Shown: positions 49,501 to 58,686, counted from the first letter of the stretch. The stretch is DNA of 64,000 nucleotides from Stieleria neptunia (GCF_007754155.1 NZ_CP037423.1:5824567-5888566), one strand, 5' to 3'. Numbers and translations: made by a program. Notes: generated from the sequence alone by a model not told the origin.

Positions 49501-50599
49501 AAGCCAAACGCTTGCCGAGGCAACGTCCGACGGCGACCGCAACGGCATCGCCGCCATGTTCCTCCAAGCGTTCGGTCGTCAGCCGTCGGATCGCGAAATC
49601 GCCCAGTCGGAAACGTTCTTGAATGAGATGCGTTTGGTCGTCGCCGAGCGGGCGCGACAGAGAGCGGAATTGGGACTACAGATCAATCAGATCGAATCGG
49701 CGATCGACGCGCGGTGGCAGTTGGCCCGCGAGCGACTTGGCGATCAGGATGAATCTGAAGGCCAGCTGTCAACGGTCGACGTGCCAATGCCGATCGGTCG
49801 TTGGGACTTCACGATCGGGCTGGACGATCAAGTCGGCAGCGCGAACGTGAACCTGATGAACGGTGCGCGACAATCCAAACAGGGATTGATCGTGACCGAT
49901 GGCGGGTATGCCCTGACCAACTCGATCGGCGTGCCCCTGTCGCAAAAAACGTTGGAGGTCTGGGTGAAACTGAAGGATTTAGATCAACGAGGCGGCGGGG
50001 CGATGACGCTGCAGTCCAAAAATGGCGCGTTGTTTGACGCGATCGTATTCGCCGAACGAGATCGCCGGCAATGGCTCGCCGGCAGCAACAACTTTCAGCG
50101 CACCGAGCCGTTTGGCGGTTCCGAAGAGGCGGCAGCCGATCGCCAACCGGTGCATGTTGCGATCACCTATGATGCGGACGGCCAGATCGCCGGATATCAC
50201 AACGGCCAGCCCTATGGAAAACCCTATCGCAGTGGCGGACCACTGACCTTTGCCGCCGGCGAATCCGTCGTCGGCTTCGGGATTCGGCATCTGCCCGCCG
50301 GAGGAAATCGCTTGCTATCGGGAACGATCCTGCAGGCAAGACTTTATGATCGTGCGTTGACCGCGGAGCAGATCGCGGCGTCAGCAGCGGATTCGGCGTC
50401 TTTTGTGTCCGAAGCAAGGTTGCTGGAACAACTGACCGAAGTCGAGCGAAATGCAATGCAACAGGATCGTGCGTCGTTGGAGCAGTTACGCCGTCAATGG
50501 AAGTCGATTCCGGAATCCAAGCTCAGCGAGACCGGACAAGCCTGGTCCGAGTTGGCTCGCGCGTTGTTGTCGTTCAAGGAGTTTCTTTATGTTCGCTGA
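46523..50599 (+). CDS. Planctomycete cytochrome: cytochrome c-type N-terminus, DUF1549, DUF1553 and LamG-like domain
   Basis: A 1358-residue exported protein. The signal peptide is [19 protein letters not shown]. Next comes the PSCyt1 cytochrome-type domain with HCYSCH. DUF1549 covers about 165-400 ([20 protein letters not shown], then [20 protein letters not shown] with a second CxxCH). A beta-sandwich, NPCBM-like insert lies in the middle ([16 protein letters not shown]). DUF1553 follows ([29 protein letters not shown]). A LamG/concanavalin-like domain lies near 1090-1290 ([29 protein letters not shown]). The pairing with a DUF1501 gene overlapping by 11 bases is typical. Probable role: exported electron-transfer enzyme for polysaccharide-derived substrates. 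Confidence 0.88.
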   Translation: MRWTVILLLACGFSTHGMAKTISEAEREFFESKIRPVLVEHCYSCHNSVDSSEGGLVMDHRDAVLRGGDGGVVVVAGDPGASRLIKVLRHEIDGLEMPEGGPKLDEAIVRDFEKWIRIGLPDPRDQPPTDEELQASSSWAEKLERRKQWWSFQPIVSSDPPADENDSPHPIDRFVNRELESNGLKPSPAADAATLVRRLFFTLTGLPPSPDQATSWTRRINETADRDAVVGELIDQLLDSDNFGPRWARHWMDWIRYAESHGSEGDPRIQNAWHYRDYLIRALNADVPYDQLLREHVAGDLLPEPRINPQLGINESMVGTAHWRMVFHGFAPTDALDEKVRFIDDQINVFSKAFLGLTVSCARCHDHKFDAISQADYYALFGVLASCRPGRHVVDLQSQQELHRTTLAELKTQIRDSIASQWLVESNVATDRLLNPDAKPAKSVGLVDVLNGLRQNVADGKPFQTAWNETVQAQLDQRNAVDAFFANSTSVHWNLGDDDARSQWYSYGTGLEGDSDAGQFSIAIDGQTLLSGIYPSGVYTHGLSAKHPGRLTSPDFQLHDGQAICAEVIGANDASLRYVVQDYPRNGTVYPVTRLNGDWNVQRYDLSYWSGDMIHLELATAMDAPLLTSDKPRSWFGVRRVVVTDNDHEVPRPASEGFLALVESAKSARGAASAGGDVPGDWSQLETLLRSSVRRAVVAWTSGSMTDAQAILLDDCLRTGVLPNSLDRLPELNALVGQYRKLENEIPVPTRVPGLDESVGVDQPLMVRGNHKQLADPVPRRFLEVIDDSPYRSTISGRAELAEDLLRDDNPLTRRVIVNRIWHHLFGQGIVSTPDNFGRLGNLPSHPELLDWLAVRFAKDGWSIKTFIRLLVSSDTWQRSSLPQPGVEKADPENVLLARANVRRLEAEAIRDALLSVSGRLQDQHFGAPVGAASPRRSIYVRVIRNDLDPFLRAFDFPEPFSSVGRRDVTNVPAQSLAMMNDAQINNVANDWASQTLAEATSDGDRNGIAAMFLQAFGRQPSDREIAQSETFLNEMRLVVAERARQRAELGLQINQIESAIDARWQLARERLGDQDESEGQLSTVDVPMPIGRWDFTIGLDDQVGSANVNLMNGARQSKQGLIVTDGGYALTNSIGVPLSQKTLEVWVKLKDLDQRGGGAMTLQSKNGALFDAIVFAERDRRQWLAGSNNFQRTEPFGGSEEAAADRQPVHVAITYDADGQIAGYHNGQPYGKPYRSGGPLTFAAGESVVGFGIRHLPAGGNRLLSGTILQARLYDRALTAEQIAASAADSASFVSEARLLEQLTEVERNAMQQDRASLEQLRRQWKSIPESKLSETGQAWSELARALLSFKEFLYVR

Positions 50600-52070
50600 T
50601 CGTCGACCACACCCGCCCATGCCGATGCATCGCTCACGCAGACTGTTTCTGGAACGATGTTCAACCGGATTCGGTGCCGCGGCGCTGACGGCAATGATGC
50701 AAGACAACGGAGGGGCAAACACCAGCGCAGCGGATCCGCTGCATGCGTTGCCCGACGACGCGGCGCTGCGAACGTTTCATCATCCGCCCAAAGTCAAGCA
50801 TGTGATTTTTTGTTACATGTCCGGCGGCGTTTCGCACGTCGATTCGTTTGACCCAAAACCCAAGCTGGAAGCGTTGCACGGACAGCCGATGCCGGTCCAG
50901 GTGGAACGGACACAGTTCAATCGAAACGGCAACGTGATGGCCAGCCCGTTTACGTTCAAACGCTCCGGCGAGTCGGGATTGCCGATCAGTGACATGTTTC
51001 CCGAAATCGCGTCGGTGGCGGATGAGTTGGCCGTGGTTCGGTCGATGACCACGCCCGTCAACGAGCACGCCCAGGGTAACTTTGTGATGCATTCGGGATT
51101 TCCGTTCATGGGGCATCCGAGTGCGGGGGCGTGGTGTTCCTACGGACTGGGCAGCGAGAACGAGAATCTGCCCGGTTTTGTCGTCTTGCAAAGCGGCAAC
51201 GCGGTCGTGCCGCACGGCGGATTGAGTCTGTTCAGCAGCGGGTTTTTGCCGGCGCAACACCAGGGATCGGTCTTGAAAGCCGACCAACCCGAAGCGATCC
51301 GCAACGTGCGTCCCCGAGGGTTACGCGACGATCAACTTCGGCGAATGGAGTTTGCCAATTCGTTTGATCAACAGTTCTTGAATCAGGCCGGAGGCGACGC
51401 GCAAGTCGAAGCGGCGATCCAGAACTATGAAACAGCGTTTCGGATGCAGACTTCCGTACCGGAGTTGTGTGACATCTCGGACGAAAGTGAGTCGACCCGA
51501 CGTCAGTACGGGTTGGATTCCAGCGACCAGCAGAAAGCGGCCTATGCGCGGCAGTGTTTGCTGGCTCGGCGGTTGGTCGAGCGCGGTGTCCGATTCATCG
51601 AGCTGAGTTGTTTGACCAAGGGCATCGGCGCCGGTGGAGCGGCCAATCCCTGGGATCAGCATGGTGATCTGGAAAAGGGGCACCGGGCGATGGGGTTTCA
51701 AGTCGACCAACCGATCGCGGCGCTGATCAAAGATCTACGCGCTCGCGGACTGCTGGAGGAGACCCTGATTGTGTGGGCAGGCGAATTCGGCCGGACGCCG
51801 TTTTCGCAAGGCAGCAACGGACGGGACCACAACCCGCAAGGGTTCAGCGTTTGGCTGGCCGGCGGCGGCGTCAAGGGCGGAACGTGGTACGGCGCGACCG
51901 ATGAATTGGGTTATCACGCAATCGAGAACACGTGCACCGTCTATGACCTTTGGGCGACGGTGTTGCATTTGTTGGGCGTCGATCATGAAAGACTGACGTA
52001 CCGTTACAGCGGACGCGACATGCGGCTGACCGATGTGCACGGGAACGTGTTGACGGATATCCTCAGCTAA
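50589..52070 (+). CDS. DUF1501 family secreted protein
   Basis: A 493-residue protein starting at the ATG at 50589 inside the end of the DUF1553 gene. [20 protein letters not shown] is a Tat-type signal (S-R-R-x-F-L). DUF1501 hallmarks: [98 protein letters not shown]. The fold is alkaline-phosphatase/sulfatase-like, but the enzymatic activity is not established. The Tat signal suggests folding with a cofactor before export. Starts further in (50619 or 50625) are also possible. Confidence 0.9.
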   Translation: MFADRRPHPPMPMHRSRRLFLERCSTGFGAAALTAMMQDNGGANTSAADPLHALPDDAALRTFHHPPKVKHVIFCYMSGGVSHVDSFDPKPKLEALHGQPMPVQVERTQFNRNGNVMASPFTFKRSGESGLPISDMFPEIASVADELAVVRSMTTPVNEHAQGNFVMHSGFPFMGHPSAGAWCSYGLGSENENLPGFVVLQSGNAVVPHGGLSLFSSGFLPAQHQGSVLKADQPEAIRNVRPRGLRDDQLRRMEFANSFDQQFLNQAGGDAQVEAAIQNYETAFRMQTSVPELCDISDESESTRRQYGLDSSDQQKAAYARQCLLARRLVERGVRFIELSCLTKGIGAGGAANPWDQHGDLEKGHRAMGFQVDQPIAALIKDLRARGLLEETLIVWAGEFGRTPFSQGSNGRDHNPQGFSVWLAGGGVKGGTWYGATDELGYHAIENTCTVYDLWATVLHLLGVDHERLTYRYSGRDMRLTDVHGNVLTDILS

Positions 52071-52083
52071 GGTGTGCAGGGAA

Positions 52084-52235
52084 GTGGGGTAGGCTTCCAG
52101 CCTGTCATCCAGCTCATCGCAGGCTTGACACCCAACGAGAAAGTTTTTGTTAGCGGAACGGCGCGAGCCGTCCGGTCGCGTTTCAAAAACACGGTGAAAG
52201 ACCGGAGGGCTCGCGCCCTGCCGCTAACCAAAAAC
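52084..52235. repeat. Two dispersed hairpin-type repeats
   Basis: A partial TAGGCTTCCAGCCTGTC repeat (52084-52131) and a TTAGCGG...CCGCTAA hairpin (52145-52235) related to the copies at 26553 and 28697 fill the gap between the DUF1501 stop and the convergent gene. The second hairpin has GAACGGCGCGAGCC on one arm and GGCTCGCGCCCTGC on the other, so the arms have diverged. Confidence 0.7.
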
Positions 52236-52278
52236 ACCCCGTTTCCGCGGTACCCTAAGAATAAAAGTTGACGAAGCA

Positions 52279-53013
52279 CTAGTTCCCGAACGTGCTTTGG
52301 ATCAGCACCATCATCTCGCCTCGATTGTCCGTCGGGTCGACGTCGAACATCCGCAGGAACAAGCGTCCGGAGGAATCAGCAACGAAATCGCCACCGTGTT
52401 TGACGACAAACGGTTTGGCTTTTTCCAGCTCGCCGGGTGAGGACGCAATCACGCCGATCAGCGTCCCCAGCTTGATCCGGGAATCGCGTGGTTTCATTTT
52501 CTCGGGGATCTCAATGCCCTCCGCCCCCGTTTCGAACACCACACTCCAGGTGCCCTGGACTTCGACGTGAACCGGCATGCCCTTGATCAATTGCGCCCCG
52601 GAATCTTGCCAGCCTCCGGTCGCCTCGACCTTGATCACCTTGCGATCCTTCATCGACTGCATCTGCAGCATCCGCTTCACGCCCGCTTCGGCTTCGGGGT
52701 ATTTGGGCACCAGACGCGCCATCGCCTCGAAGACTTCGCGGGCCTTGTCGAATTGCTTTTTGCGTTCGTATTCCCCGGCCAGTTTTTCCGCCTTGACGAT
52801 GAACTCCTTATGTAGCGAGAGCAGTTCAGGGTCGCTGGGCAGATCCGGCTGATTCTTCGCGGCGTCCTTGACCGCCTGGTCCATCCGCCGCTGCAGCTGT
52901 TGTTGTTGCTGCTGAAATCGTTTCAAGTTCGCATTTTGGGCGGTGACCGTCCGGCGCGAGTCATTCGCCAGGCAGGCGGCGAGAAAGACGAGAAGAAAAG
53001 GGAGTCGATTCAT
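52279..53013 (-). CDS. Exported protein with coiled-coil/TPR-like N-part and lectin-like C-part
   Basis: A 244-residue protein with a short signal peptide (MNRLPFLLVFLAACLA). Residues about 25-60 form a Gln-rich coiled coil (LKRFQQQQQQLQRRMDQAV). A helical, TPR-like pair follows (KAEKLAGEYERKKQFDKARE, VFEAMARLVPKYPEAEAG). The C-terminal 120 residues are beta-rich (VIKVEATGGWQDSGAQLIKG, GTLIGVIAS, GRLFLRMFDVDPTDNRGEM) and resemble PA-IL-like galactose-binding modules seen in planctomycete proteins. The ligand is unknown. Confidence 0.7.
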   Translation of the reverse strand: MNRLPFLLVFLAACLANDSRRTVTAQNANLKRFQQQQQQLQRRMDQAVKDAAKNQPDLPSDPELLSLHKEFIVKAEKLAGEYERKKQFDKAREVFEAMARLVPKYPEAEAGVKRMLQMQSMKDRKVIKVEATGGWQDSGAQLIKGMPVHVEVQGTWSVVFETGAEGIEIPEKMKPRDSRIKLGTLIGVIASSPGELEKAKPFVVKHGGDFVADSSGRLFLRMFDVDPTDNRGEMMVLIQSTFGN

Positions 53014-53136
53014 GATGTGAATGGGATTGGTGACGGCGTCTTGCTGGGTCAGTCCACGGTAGAGTCTAGAACGGACAAAACGGGCATTTGTTCTTCAAAA
53101 TCGCGGAAACCCAAACAAAATCCTTCGAGGCCGTCA

Positions 53137-53237
53137 CATCGACGAATCGATCGCTTGCAGAATCGAAGCTTTGTCATCCTCGAACGTCTTGACGAGAATC
53201 GGTTCGAGCATCTGCACTTCGGTGAGCAGCGGTTTTC
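53137..53237 (-). pseudogene. Short remnant of an Rpn-family gene
   Basis: Translated on the minus strand, this gives SGKPLLTEVQMLEPILVKTF then EDDKASILQAIDSSM and a stop. It aligns with GGHPPITNVQILNPIIGKSF, DDDKASILDV of the intact Rpn-type gene at 56135-57043. No larger homologous frame surrounds it; the rest of the 411-base gap (53014-53424) is otherwise empty of supported genes. Confidence 0.6.
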
Positions 53238-53424
53238 CACTCAACCCGCTCGGCAGTGCACTCGGGTGAGCGTTGCAATGAGTGTGACGGTCTGATCGCC
53301 CACTGCGAGAAAAGAGGCAGTCGCCGTCAAGCTACAATCGTCTGCCAATTCGGCTCCTGACCCATTTTCTCGCGCATGACAAACAACGCGGCGCCGCATC
53401 GGCCCGGTCGTGCAGATTGCGTCG

Positions 53425-55344
53425 CTATTCTTGAATGTTGACCGGACGCTCGTTGCGGTCTTCCAAAAGTCGGTGCAACCACTCTCGATCGACTTTGCCT
53501 TGCTTGTCGACCAGGACCCGAGCGTCACGGGTTAGGATCGCTTCCTCACAATATTCATCCAAGCGTTCCGTGATGATTTGCGAGCGAACCGACGGCGGGG
53601 CCACAAAATCAAATTCAATCGGTTTGCTGTCCGGTAGTGATTTGTATGCCCGCTCGGCGATAAAACGGATGGCGTCATAGCGATCGAGCATCCCAACTAA
53701 CAAATAGAGTTCAAGCCACTCAGTTCCCGATGCGTCCCGTGCTTCCGTGCGTTCCATTGCGGCGACCTGGATAGCGCGTTGGGGCGCATCCCCTTTAAGG
53801 AGTTGAAGCACCGACAATGCAATTGTTTTCTCTTCATCGGTCAACTGGGGTTGCTGATGTCCATACCACTCGGCGAGATGACGCGATGTTTCTTGAAGCG
53901 TTTGGTCCAGATGACAAAGATTGCATGCCGAGGGGCGAGTGGTGTCGATGACCGTTTGTACGCTGGGTGACGAGATGGTATGCGAACGAACCGTCTTCAG
54001 CAGCCCGTAAACCGTGTGCGGCATGTGGCAGTTGACACAGCGACTGCCGGTGGACTCCACCGGATGGTGCGTGTGTTTGGACCCGAGTTGCTCGTATTCT
54101 TGGTGACACTGCAAACACGCTTGATCGCCACGCATTCCCGGCCGAAGTTGATCGTCGCGCCATTCCTCTTGGAGCGATCGATCCTGCTGATGCATCGTGT
54201 GGCAGGACAGACAAGTCATGTCGCCGCTTTTGAAACACGGCGATTCGATCATGCCGCTGTAGGCACGGCCGGTCCCGCGCATTTGTCCGTCTGGCCAAAA
54301 GCTATTGCTCGGGTCGGCTCCCGTCACTTGCAACCAGTGGGCCAGAGCCGGATCATTAACATGACCAGGGCTGGCACGAACGATTTGGTACCGCCGCGAG
54401 TCTTCAATGGATTGCCCCGGGCGATAGTCGAGACCACGACGCATGTACTCTCGTTCGTTTTTTGCAAATCCCACCGAGTGGCATCGGGCGCACATTTCAC
54501 TTTGCAGATCGGAGTCCAAGTCCATCGGGTCGACAATCCGATCTCGTAGCTGTGTCGATCCCGTGGCTGCTGCTTGCTTGTTTGACGCCTGATGGATCAA
54601 TACATGTCCCTGGCCGGGACCGTGACAGGCTTCGCAACTGATTCCGAATTCACTGACCTCGGTCTGCCAGCCATTGGCGAAGGAGCGATCCGCCGAAACG
54701 TGTGGCCGCGGGTGAGTGGAGTGGCACAGACAACAAGTACTGTTCCAGCGTCCCTGTTCGGCTTCGTAAGTGTTTCCCGGAGTACGCAAGAATGCGGACC
54801 CCCGCGGAATCCATCTCTGTTGGTCAAGAAGATAGACGATCGGCAACATGCTGGGCGACTTTTCAACGCCTGAATCATACCAAAACACATGCATATGATG
54901 CGATCCGGTCATCATCACCAGTCGGAAGCCTCGACGCGTTCCCGCCGAGGCATCTTCTTCGGTCACAAAAAACTGATCTCCGTCGCGCCGGAAACGATAG
55001 GTCTTTCCTGCAACCATGGTCTGGCCGGCTTCGATCGCCTTGGGAGCAGTCGAGGGATCGATCGGCTGGGTCATTGTGCGATGGTAGGAGGCGTGCCACG
55101 ATTGGTGTTGTTCCGCGTGGCAACTTCGGCAAGCATCCGAACCGATGTAGTCGTCGGCAAAAGCAAGCTTAGGCAGAGCGGAAAACCCTGTCCTTGAGGT
55201 CTCGATGCTTGATGGCTCTTCGTGAGGTGTTCGTTGCGCCGCGTCCTTCGTCGCATTCTCCTCGGTGTTTGAACAGCCAGCGGTGAGCGTCAGGACTCCC
55301 GCCGCGGCAAGGAGTTGAAGCAAAAGAGACTTCATGAATTCCAT
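53425..55344 (-). CDS. Octaheme c-type cytochrome lipoprotein
   Basis: A 639-residue protein. The lipobox TLTAGC puts the lipidated Cys at 24. Eight CxxCH motifs are visible in order: CRSCH (72-76), CCLCH, CEACH, CARCH, CLSCH, CLQCH, CVNCH and CNLCH, as in the cytochrome c554/doubled-CxxCH family of multihaem redox proteins. A catalytic Lys-type haem (CxxCK) as in NrfA is not seen. The C-terminal 130 residues are helical without haem motifs. It is likely to be an extracytoplasmic electron carrier or reductase; the substrate is unknown. The ATG at 55342-55344 has AGGGG upstream; one at 55335 is an alternative. It is followed on the right by repeats. Confidence 0.88.
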   Translation of the reverse strand: MEFMKSLLLQLLAAAGVLTLTAGCSNTEENATKDAAQRTPHEEPSSIETSRTGFSALPKLAFADDYIGSDACRSCHAEQHQSWHASYHRTMTQPIDPSTAPKAIEAGQTMVAGKTYRFRRDGDQFFVTEEDASAGTRRGFRLVMMTGSHHMHVFWYDSGVEKSPSMLPIVYLLDQQRWIPRGSAFLRTPGNTYEAEQGRWNSTCCLCHSTHPRPHVSADRSFANGWQTEVSEFGISCEACHGPGQGHVLIHQASNKQAAATGSTQLRDRIVDPMDLDSDLQSEMCARCHSVGFAKNEREYMRRGLDYRPGQSIEDSRRYQIVRASPGHVNDPALAHWLQVTGADPSNSFWPDGQMRGTGRAYSGMIESPCFKSGDMTCLSCHTMHQQDRSLQEEWRDDQLRPGMRGDQACLQCHQEYEQLGSKHTHHPVESTGSRCVNCHMPHTVYGLLKTVRSHTISSPSVQTVIDTTRPSACNLCHLDQTLQETSRHLAEWYGHQQPQLTDEEKTIALSVLQLLKGDAPQRAIQVAAMERTEARDASGTEWLELYLLVGMLDRYDAIRFIAERAYKSLPDSKPIEFDFVAPPSVRSQIITERLDEYCEEAILTRDARVLVDKQGKVDREWLHRLLEDRNERPVNIQE

Positions 55345-55730
55345 CGCTTGGCCCCTGTCCGTTGAACCTGACCCGGCCACGCAAACCTTCCACATCACCT
55401 CGCTTGCTTTGGGGGACGCACAGGCAGGAAGGCTTGATTGCGTTGACGGCTTTCTTTTCATTGTACGTGGCGCGAGCCGACATCGCGACGGGGAGTGCGA
55501 TTTGGTGCCGCCCACCGAACGAGGATGGCAACAGAGACGCACGCAACTGGTAGCAAACCCGTAGCGAGGTCGTATCGGCGACAGTTGAGCGGTCGGTTCG
55601 GTTGCGTTGGTGTCTAGGCTTTAGCCGATCCTTGTCCGGTCGTGCGAGCGCCGAAGGCGTCGCGGAGAGGCGCCTGAAGGCTGGATACCCACGGTTTGGA
55701 ATCATGCCCCTGACTGCCAGGGAGCCTGTC

Positions 55731-56090
55731 GGAGATTCGCGAAGGGCTTTGGCCGAACAGACAAGCCGTCGGTTGACGGTTGACCGAGTGGCTCGTTCCC
55801 GGCTTACCTCGCTTAGGCTCGGACGCGGTCACTCCCGCCCTTCTTGATAACGAACTCGGCATCCTGCCTCGCACTGTCTTTATCGGGCTCCGCCCTCGGC
55901 GTCGGTGCTGCTCGCTCGCGCTCGGCACTACCCTCATCCTTCGGTCGCTGTCACCACCTCCGCGGGCCGTCGGCTCCGTTCGGCGAACGATGGCCCGCTC
56001 GATTACTTCACTACCACATCACTCCCTCTCTCCGTGTCTCCCTCTCTTGCCTTCCCGCTTCCTGTCATCGATCTGCGGGGTTGAACACCC
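55731..56090. repeat. Dispersed repeat block R, copy 1
   Basis: About 360 bases from GGAGCCTGTCGGAGATTCGC to the CTCCGTGTCTCCCTCTC string match 61388-61760 at high identity and 57145-57350 in part. Shared landmarks: GGGCTTTGGCCGAACAGACA, CTCGTTCCCGGCTTACCTCG, CATCCTGCCTCGCACTGTC, GTCGGTGCTGCTCGCT. The rest of the 55345-56134 gap has no supported gene. Confidence 0.85.
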
Positions 56091-56134
56091 GTCCCCTTTG
56101 AACTAGTTCAAGGAGTGGATTGGGGCAGAGATTT

Positions 56135-57043
56135 CTAGCTGCGCTCACGAAGCTGACGTTTTAGCGTCACTTCCATCGCGGCAAGTTCCTCCGATGAATG
56201 CATTCGCAGGTCTTCGATCGTTGATTCTGCGACGCCCGCAAGCGATTGAAGCACTCGCACCCGGCCGATTGCCTCACCCCGGGCCTCACCCCGGGCCTCA
56301 CCCCGGGCCTCTCCCCGGGCCTCTCCACGTTCCTCAGCCGCTTCCAGGCGTGCCTGTTCGTCACGCTGCATTTTCAAGCGTGATTCGTAGAAACGCTTTT
56401 CATCTGGGTTTCGGGCAATCATCTCCAGTACTCCTATCGCTTCGGAAAAGACCAGATCGGGTAGTTGTTGCCGCAATTCTTCGGGGCTGGAACTTGCGGC
56501 AAATCGAAAGAAGTGGATCCACTGCTTGATCGGGTCTGCGATCACGCCATTATCCGCATCCGGATCGTACTTCGGCAACTCTAAAAGGTGGATTTGCAGG
56601 CAATCTGTCAGCAATTCGCCGCTCGGAGATCGAAGTTGGAAGTCGAGATGCAGGGCGGACGATTCGCGGAACCGGATCGCATCAAGGATGCAGATTCCGA
56701 TCGAGGGACGCAATTCCCGGTAGCTGTCGCCCTCGCCGAGTTGTTCGACCAACTGGCTGGCCGCGTAATAGGTCAGTCGCTCGGAAAGCCCGGCGGGCAG
56801 CGTTGTCTGAATTTCAATGTCGATGAACCGCCCGTGATCATCGGTCGCCAAGACATCGAGAATCGAAGCTTTGTCATCGTCAAAGCTTTTGCCGATGATT
56901 GGGTTCAGAATCTGCACGTTGGTGATCGGCGGGTGTCCACCCAAGACCGCATTAAGAAAGTGAAGCGTAATCGCCGGATGATCAGGACTTCCTAGCAGCC
57001 GCTTGCACGCAAAGTCGACCGTCGGATCAATGCCAATCGCCAT
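56135..57043 (-). CDS. Rpn-family recombination-promoting nuclease/putative transposase (PD-(D/E)XK)
   Basis: A 302-residue protein. MAIGIDPTVDFACKRLLGSP is the usual opening of the family. The nuclease core has an acidic residue in DDKASILDVLATDDHGRFIDIEIQ, where D...EIQ supplies the PD-(D/E)XK-like site, followed by LSERLTYYAASQLVEQLGEG. The tail contains four 4-residue GEAR units (12-bp DNA repeats at about 56270-56330) and a charged helical end. Family members cleave DNA, promote RecA-independent recombination and in some cases defend against phage. A longer frame from 57187 lies in repeat R and is rejected. The paralogue at 58884-59664 is truncated. Confidence 0.88.
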   Translation of the reverse strand: MAIGIDPTVDFACKRLLGSPDHPAITLHFLNAVLGGHPPITNVQILNPIIGKSFDDDKASILDVLATDDHGRFIDIEIQTTLPAGLSERLTYYAASQLVEQLGEGDSYRELRPSIGICILDAIRFRESSALHLDFQLRSPSGELLTDCLQIHLLELPKYDPDADNGVIADPIKQWIHFFRFAASSSPEELRQQLPDLVFSEAIGVLEMIARNPDEKRFYESRLKMQRDEQARLEAAEERGEARGEARGEARGEARGEAIGRVRVLQSLAGVAESTIEDLRMHSSEELAAMEVTLKRQLRERS

Positions 57044-57144
57044 TTTGGACCGTCCACTTTCGAAGTAGAAACGAGCAAGAATCTTTCCTGATGATGAATT
57101 GAGGGAGCCGTTTTGGCAACCCACGACTTTTGATCCTATCTCCC

Positions 57145-57433
57145 CTCGGCATCGGTGCTGCTCGCTCGCGCTCGGCGCTACCCTCATCCTTCGGTCGCTG
57201 TCACCACCACCGCGGGCCGTCGGCTCCGCTCGGTCGATCCCTCCCTGACTCCGGTCGCCGAACGATGGCCCGCTCCTTCACTCCACCACCATCATCACTC
57301 CATCACTCCTTGTCTCCCCCTCTCCTTGTCTCCCTCTCTGCCTTCCCTCTTCCTACCATCGTTCTCCGACTGACATCCTGTCCCCGACGGGTTTCAGTCG
57401 ACGGGCATCCTACCCGCGGTGCCTAAGGCGTTC
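57145..57433. repeat. Dispersed repeat block R, copy 2 (partial)
   Basis: Starts within block R at GGCATCGGTGCTGCTCGCTC and runs through CGGTCGATCCCTCCCTGACT, CT-rich units, and the tail GACATCCTGTCCCCGACGGG, TTTCAGTCGACGGGCATCCT. The tail is shared only with copy 3 (61764-61836). Confidence 0.85.
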
Positions 57434-57483
57434 CTTGATGCTCGAGATCTGCGTGGTCGGCCAACCGTCAGAATTAGACGGCC

Positions 57484-57540
57484 ATGCATTGCGGCGGGAG
57501 TTGACTCGGTCCTGCGTTCACATCAATCGTCCGCCGCGAG
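57484..57540. repeat. Short repeat E, copy a
   Basis: CATTGCGGCGGGAGTTGACT to CACATCAATCGTCCGCCGCG. The ends GCGGCGG(A/G) and TCCGCCGC are inverted repeats. Copies b (57615-57675) and c (61921-61978) share the same layout. Confidence 0.8.
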
Positions 57541-57614
57541 CCAAGAGGTAACAACTATCAGGTTGCCTATCCTGCCAATTCGGCTCCTGACCCTTTTTCT
57601 GGTCAAGACCAAGT

Positions 57615-57675
57615 AGCCTCCCATTGCGGCGGAAGTCGACTCGGTCCTGTGATCACATCAATCGTCCGCCGCTGA
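57615..57675. repeat. Short repeat E, copy b, overlapping a gene end
   Basis: CCATTGCGGCGGAAGTCGAC to ATCGTCCGCCGCTGATTTGC with perfect 8-base inverted ends. Its right end encodes the last residues and stop of the small membrane-protein gene on the minus strand. Confidence 0.8.
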
Positions 57676-57945
57676 TTTGCGGGGTCCAACCCCCGTCCCC
57701 TTTGATTTACCCGCCTTAGACTTTTCTCGCTTGAGAAACTTGTAGGCCCAAATGACGAGTAGGATGACAGAGCCGCGCTCAATCCAACCTGGGCCATACC
57801 AATCTGTCGTTCGAAGGAGCACTGTGCTCGCCACGATTAGCGTGATCGCAGCGGCAAGAACCAGTTCCCTTTTGAGATCAAACGATGTATGACATTTTGG
57901 CTCGTCGTCCTTTTCTGAACTAGGTGCTTGGTAGGGGTTCGTCAT
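57658..57945 (-). CDS. Small membrane protein, candidate immunity protein of RHS cassette 1
   Basis: A 95-residue protein: MTNPYQAPSSEKDD, a start very common among small planctomycete membrane proteins, then two hydrophobic segments (LVLAAAITLIVASTVLL and GSVILLVIWAYKFL) and a basic tail. Its ATG overlaps the stop of the RHS tail frame (ATGA at 57942-57945), as expected for a toxin-immunity pair read from one mRNA. The last residues (GVGPRKSAADD) are encoded by repeat sequence, so the true C-terminus may have been altered. The immunity role is inference from position. Confidence 0.6.
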   Translation of the reverse strand: MTNPYQAPSSEKDDEPKCHTSFDLKRELVLAAAITLIVASTVLLRTTDWYGPGWIERGSVILLVIWAYKFLKREKSKAGKSKGTGVGPRKSAADD

Positions 57946-58256
57946 TGGAGTAGCGGGTCTGAATCACGTTCCCAGCCGCTCGGGAAAAGGGTCTCTCGTA
58001 CGTAATCGCCACAGTTATTGAAAACTCCATTCCAATACACACTTTGGCCACTGTCATTTCTCATCTTTCTATACGTCTCTTCATCAAAGTCATCTGAAGA
58101 CGGATACTTCGTTCCTTCGCCAGGAAGTTCGTTGTGGTACCCGCAGTAAATTGACGCTGGGTGAACGGATAAACCGCTGAAAGCCGCTTCCCAACTAATC
58201 CAAGACAGGACGCCATCGGGAGCAGTACACCCACATCCTTTTGGCGAAGTTAGCAT
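57942..58256 (-). CDS. Detached C-terminal tail of RHS cassette 1, putative toxin domain
   Basis: The visible ORF starts MLTSPKGCGCTAPDGVLSWI, but the same frame is open upstream and reads HKIACVETHGESPQPYYCCE directly after the RHS frame. Removing one A from the AAAA run near 58306-58310 joins it to the RHS core. The tail of about 130 residues has IYCGYHNELPGEG and GVFNNCGDYVRETL; the NNC and the earlier His might form a cysteine-peptidase-like pair, which is a weak suggestion. It ends WERDSDPLLQ. Confidence 0.55.
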   Translation of the reverse strand: MLTSPKGCGCTAPDGVLSWISWEAAFSGLSVHPASIYCGYHNELPGEGTKYPSSDDFDEETYRKMRNDSGQSVYWNGVFNNCGDYVRETLFPSGWERDSDPLLQ

Positions 58257-58257
58257 T

Positions 58258-58686
58258 TCACAGCAGTAATATGGTTGAGGTGATTCTCCGTGTGTTTCGA
58301 CGCATGCAATTTTGTGGCCCAGTCACACCGTTGATGACCCATCGATCCGTACCATTCGGATCGGACGAAGAAAGTGGCGTGCTGTCCAGGAACTCGTAAA
58401 TGTTCCAAAGACTTCCGTCGAATCCAATCGGATCGCGACTCAAAAACCGTCCACACATCGCGTCGTACATGCGGGCGCGGTAGTGATACAAGTCGAGGCC
58501 GTCATCGTACTCACGACCGGTGTACGTGTATCGGTTGTCTTCCGCCGTCGACGCTCGCGCTGCGCCACTACCGTCAAAGATCGACAGACCACCATACGCA
58601 TCGTAAGCATACCGCTCCTTGATCGTCCCACTCGAATCGGTCAGCGCGGTGACGCTGTACTGTTGGGTGCCGACGTAGTGAATCAC
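58258..58686 (-). CDS. Orphan RHS repeat-associated core fragment (cassette 1), 5' truncated and frameshifted
   Basis: A frame of 142 codons from a GTG at 58684-58686. It holds only the end of an RHS shell: QQYSVTALTDSSGTIKERYA, YDAYGGLSIFDGSG, YTYTGREYDDGLDLYHYRAR, MYDAMCGRFLSRDPIGFDGS. DPIG is the core boundary after which toxin domains vary. There is no signal peptide or YD-repeat array upstream, so it is not a full toxin-delivery protein but a cassette that could recombine into one. After GVTGPQN the frame runs into an unnatural sequence and stops. The upstream DNA (58690-58880) has no RHS similarity. Confidence 0.75.
   Translation of the reverse strand: MIHYVGTQQYSVTALTDSSGTIKERYAYDAYGGLSIFDGSGAARASTAEDNRYTYTGREYDDGLDLYHYRARMYDAMCGRFLSRDPIGFDGSLWNIYEFLDSTPLSSSDPNGTDRWVINGVTGPQNCMRRNTRRITSTILLL

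Noticed and set aside
53425..55344. NrfA-type nitrite reductase
   Set aside because: Eight CxxCH motifs but no CxxCK and a different overall layout; only a general octaheme cytochrome call is supported.
55614..55937. Open frame in repeat R (minus strand) similar to one at 61215-61688
   Set aside because: The similarity is at the DNA level over the whole block, both frames are Arg/Ser/Pro-rich without ribosome sites, and the third copy breaks the frame.
57484..57675. E repeats as integron attC sites
   Set aside because: They have inverted GCGGCGGA/TCCGCCGC ends but no RYYYAAC or GTTRRRY core sites.
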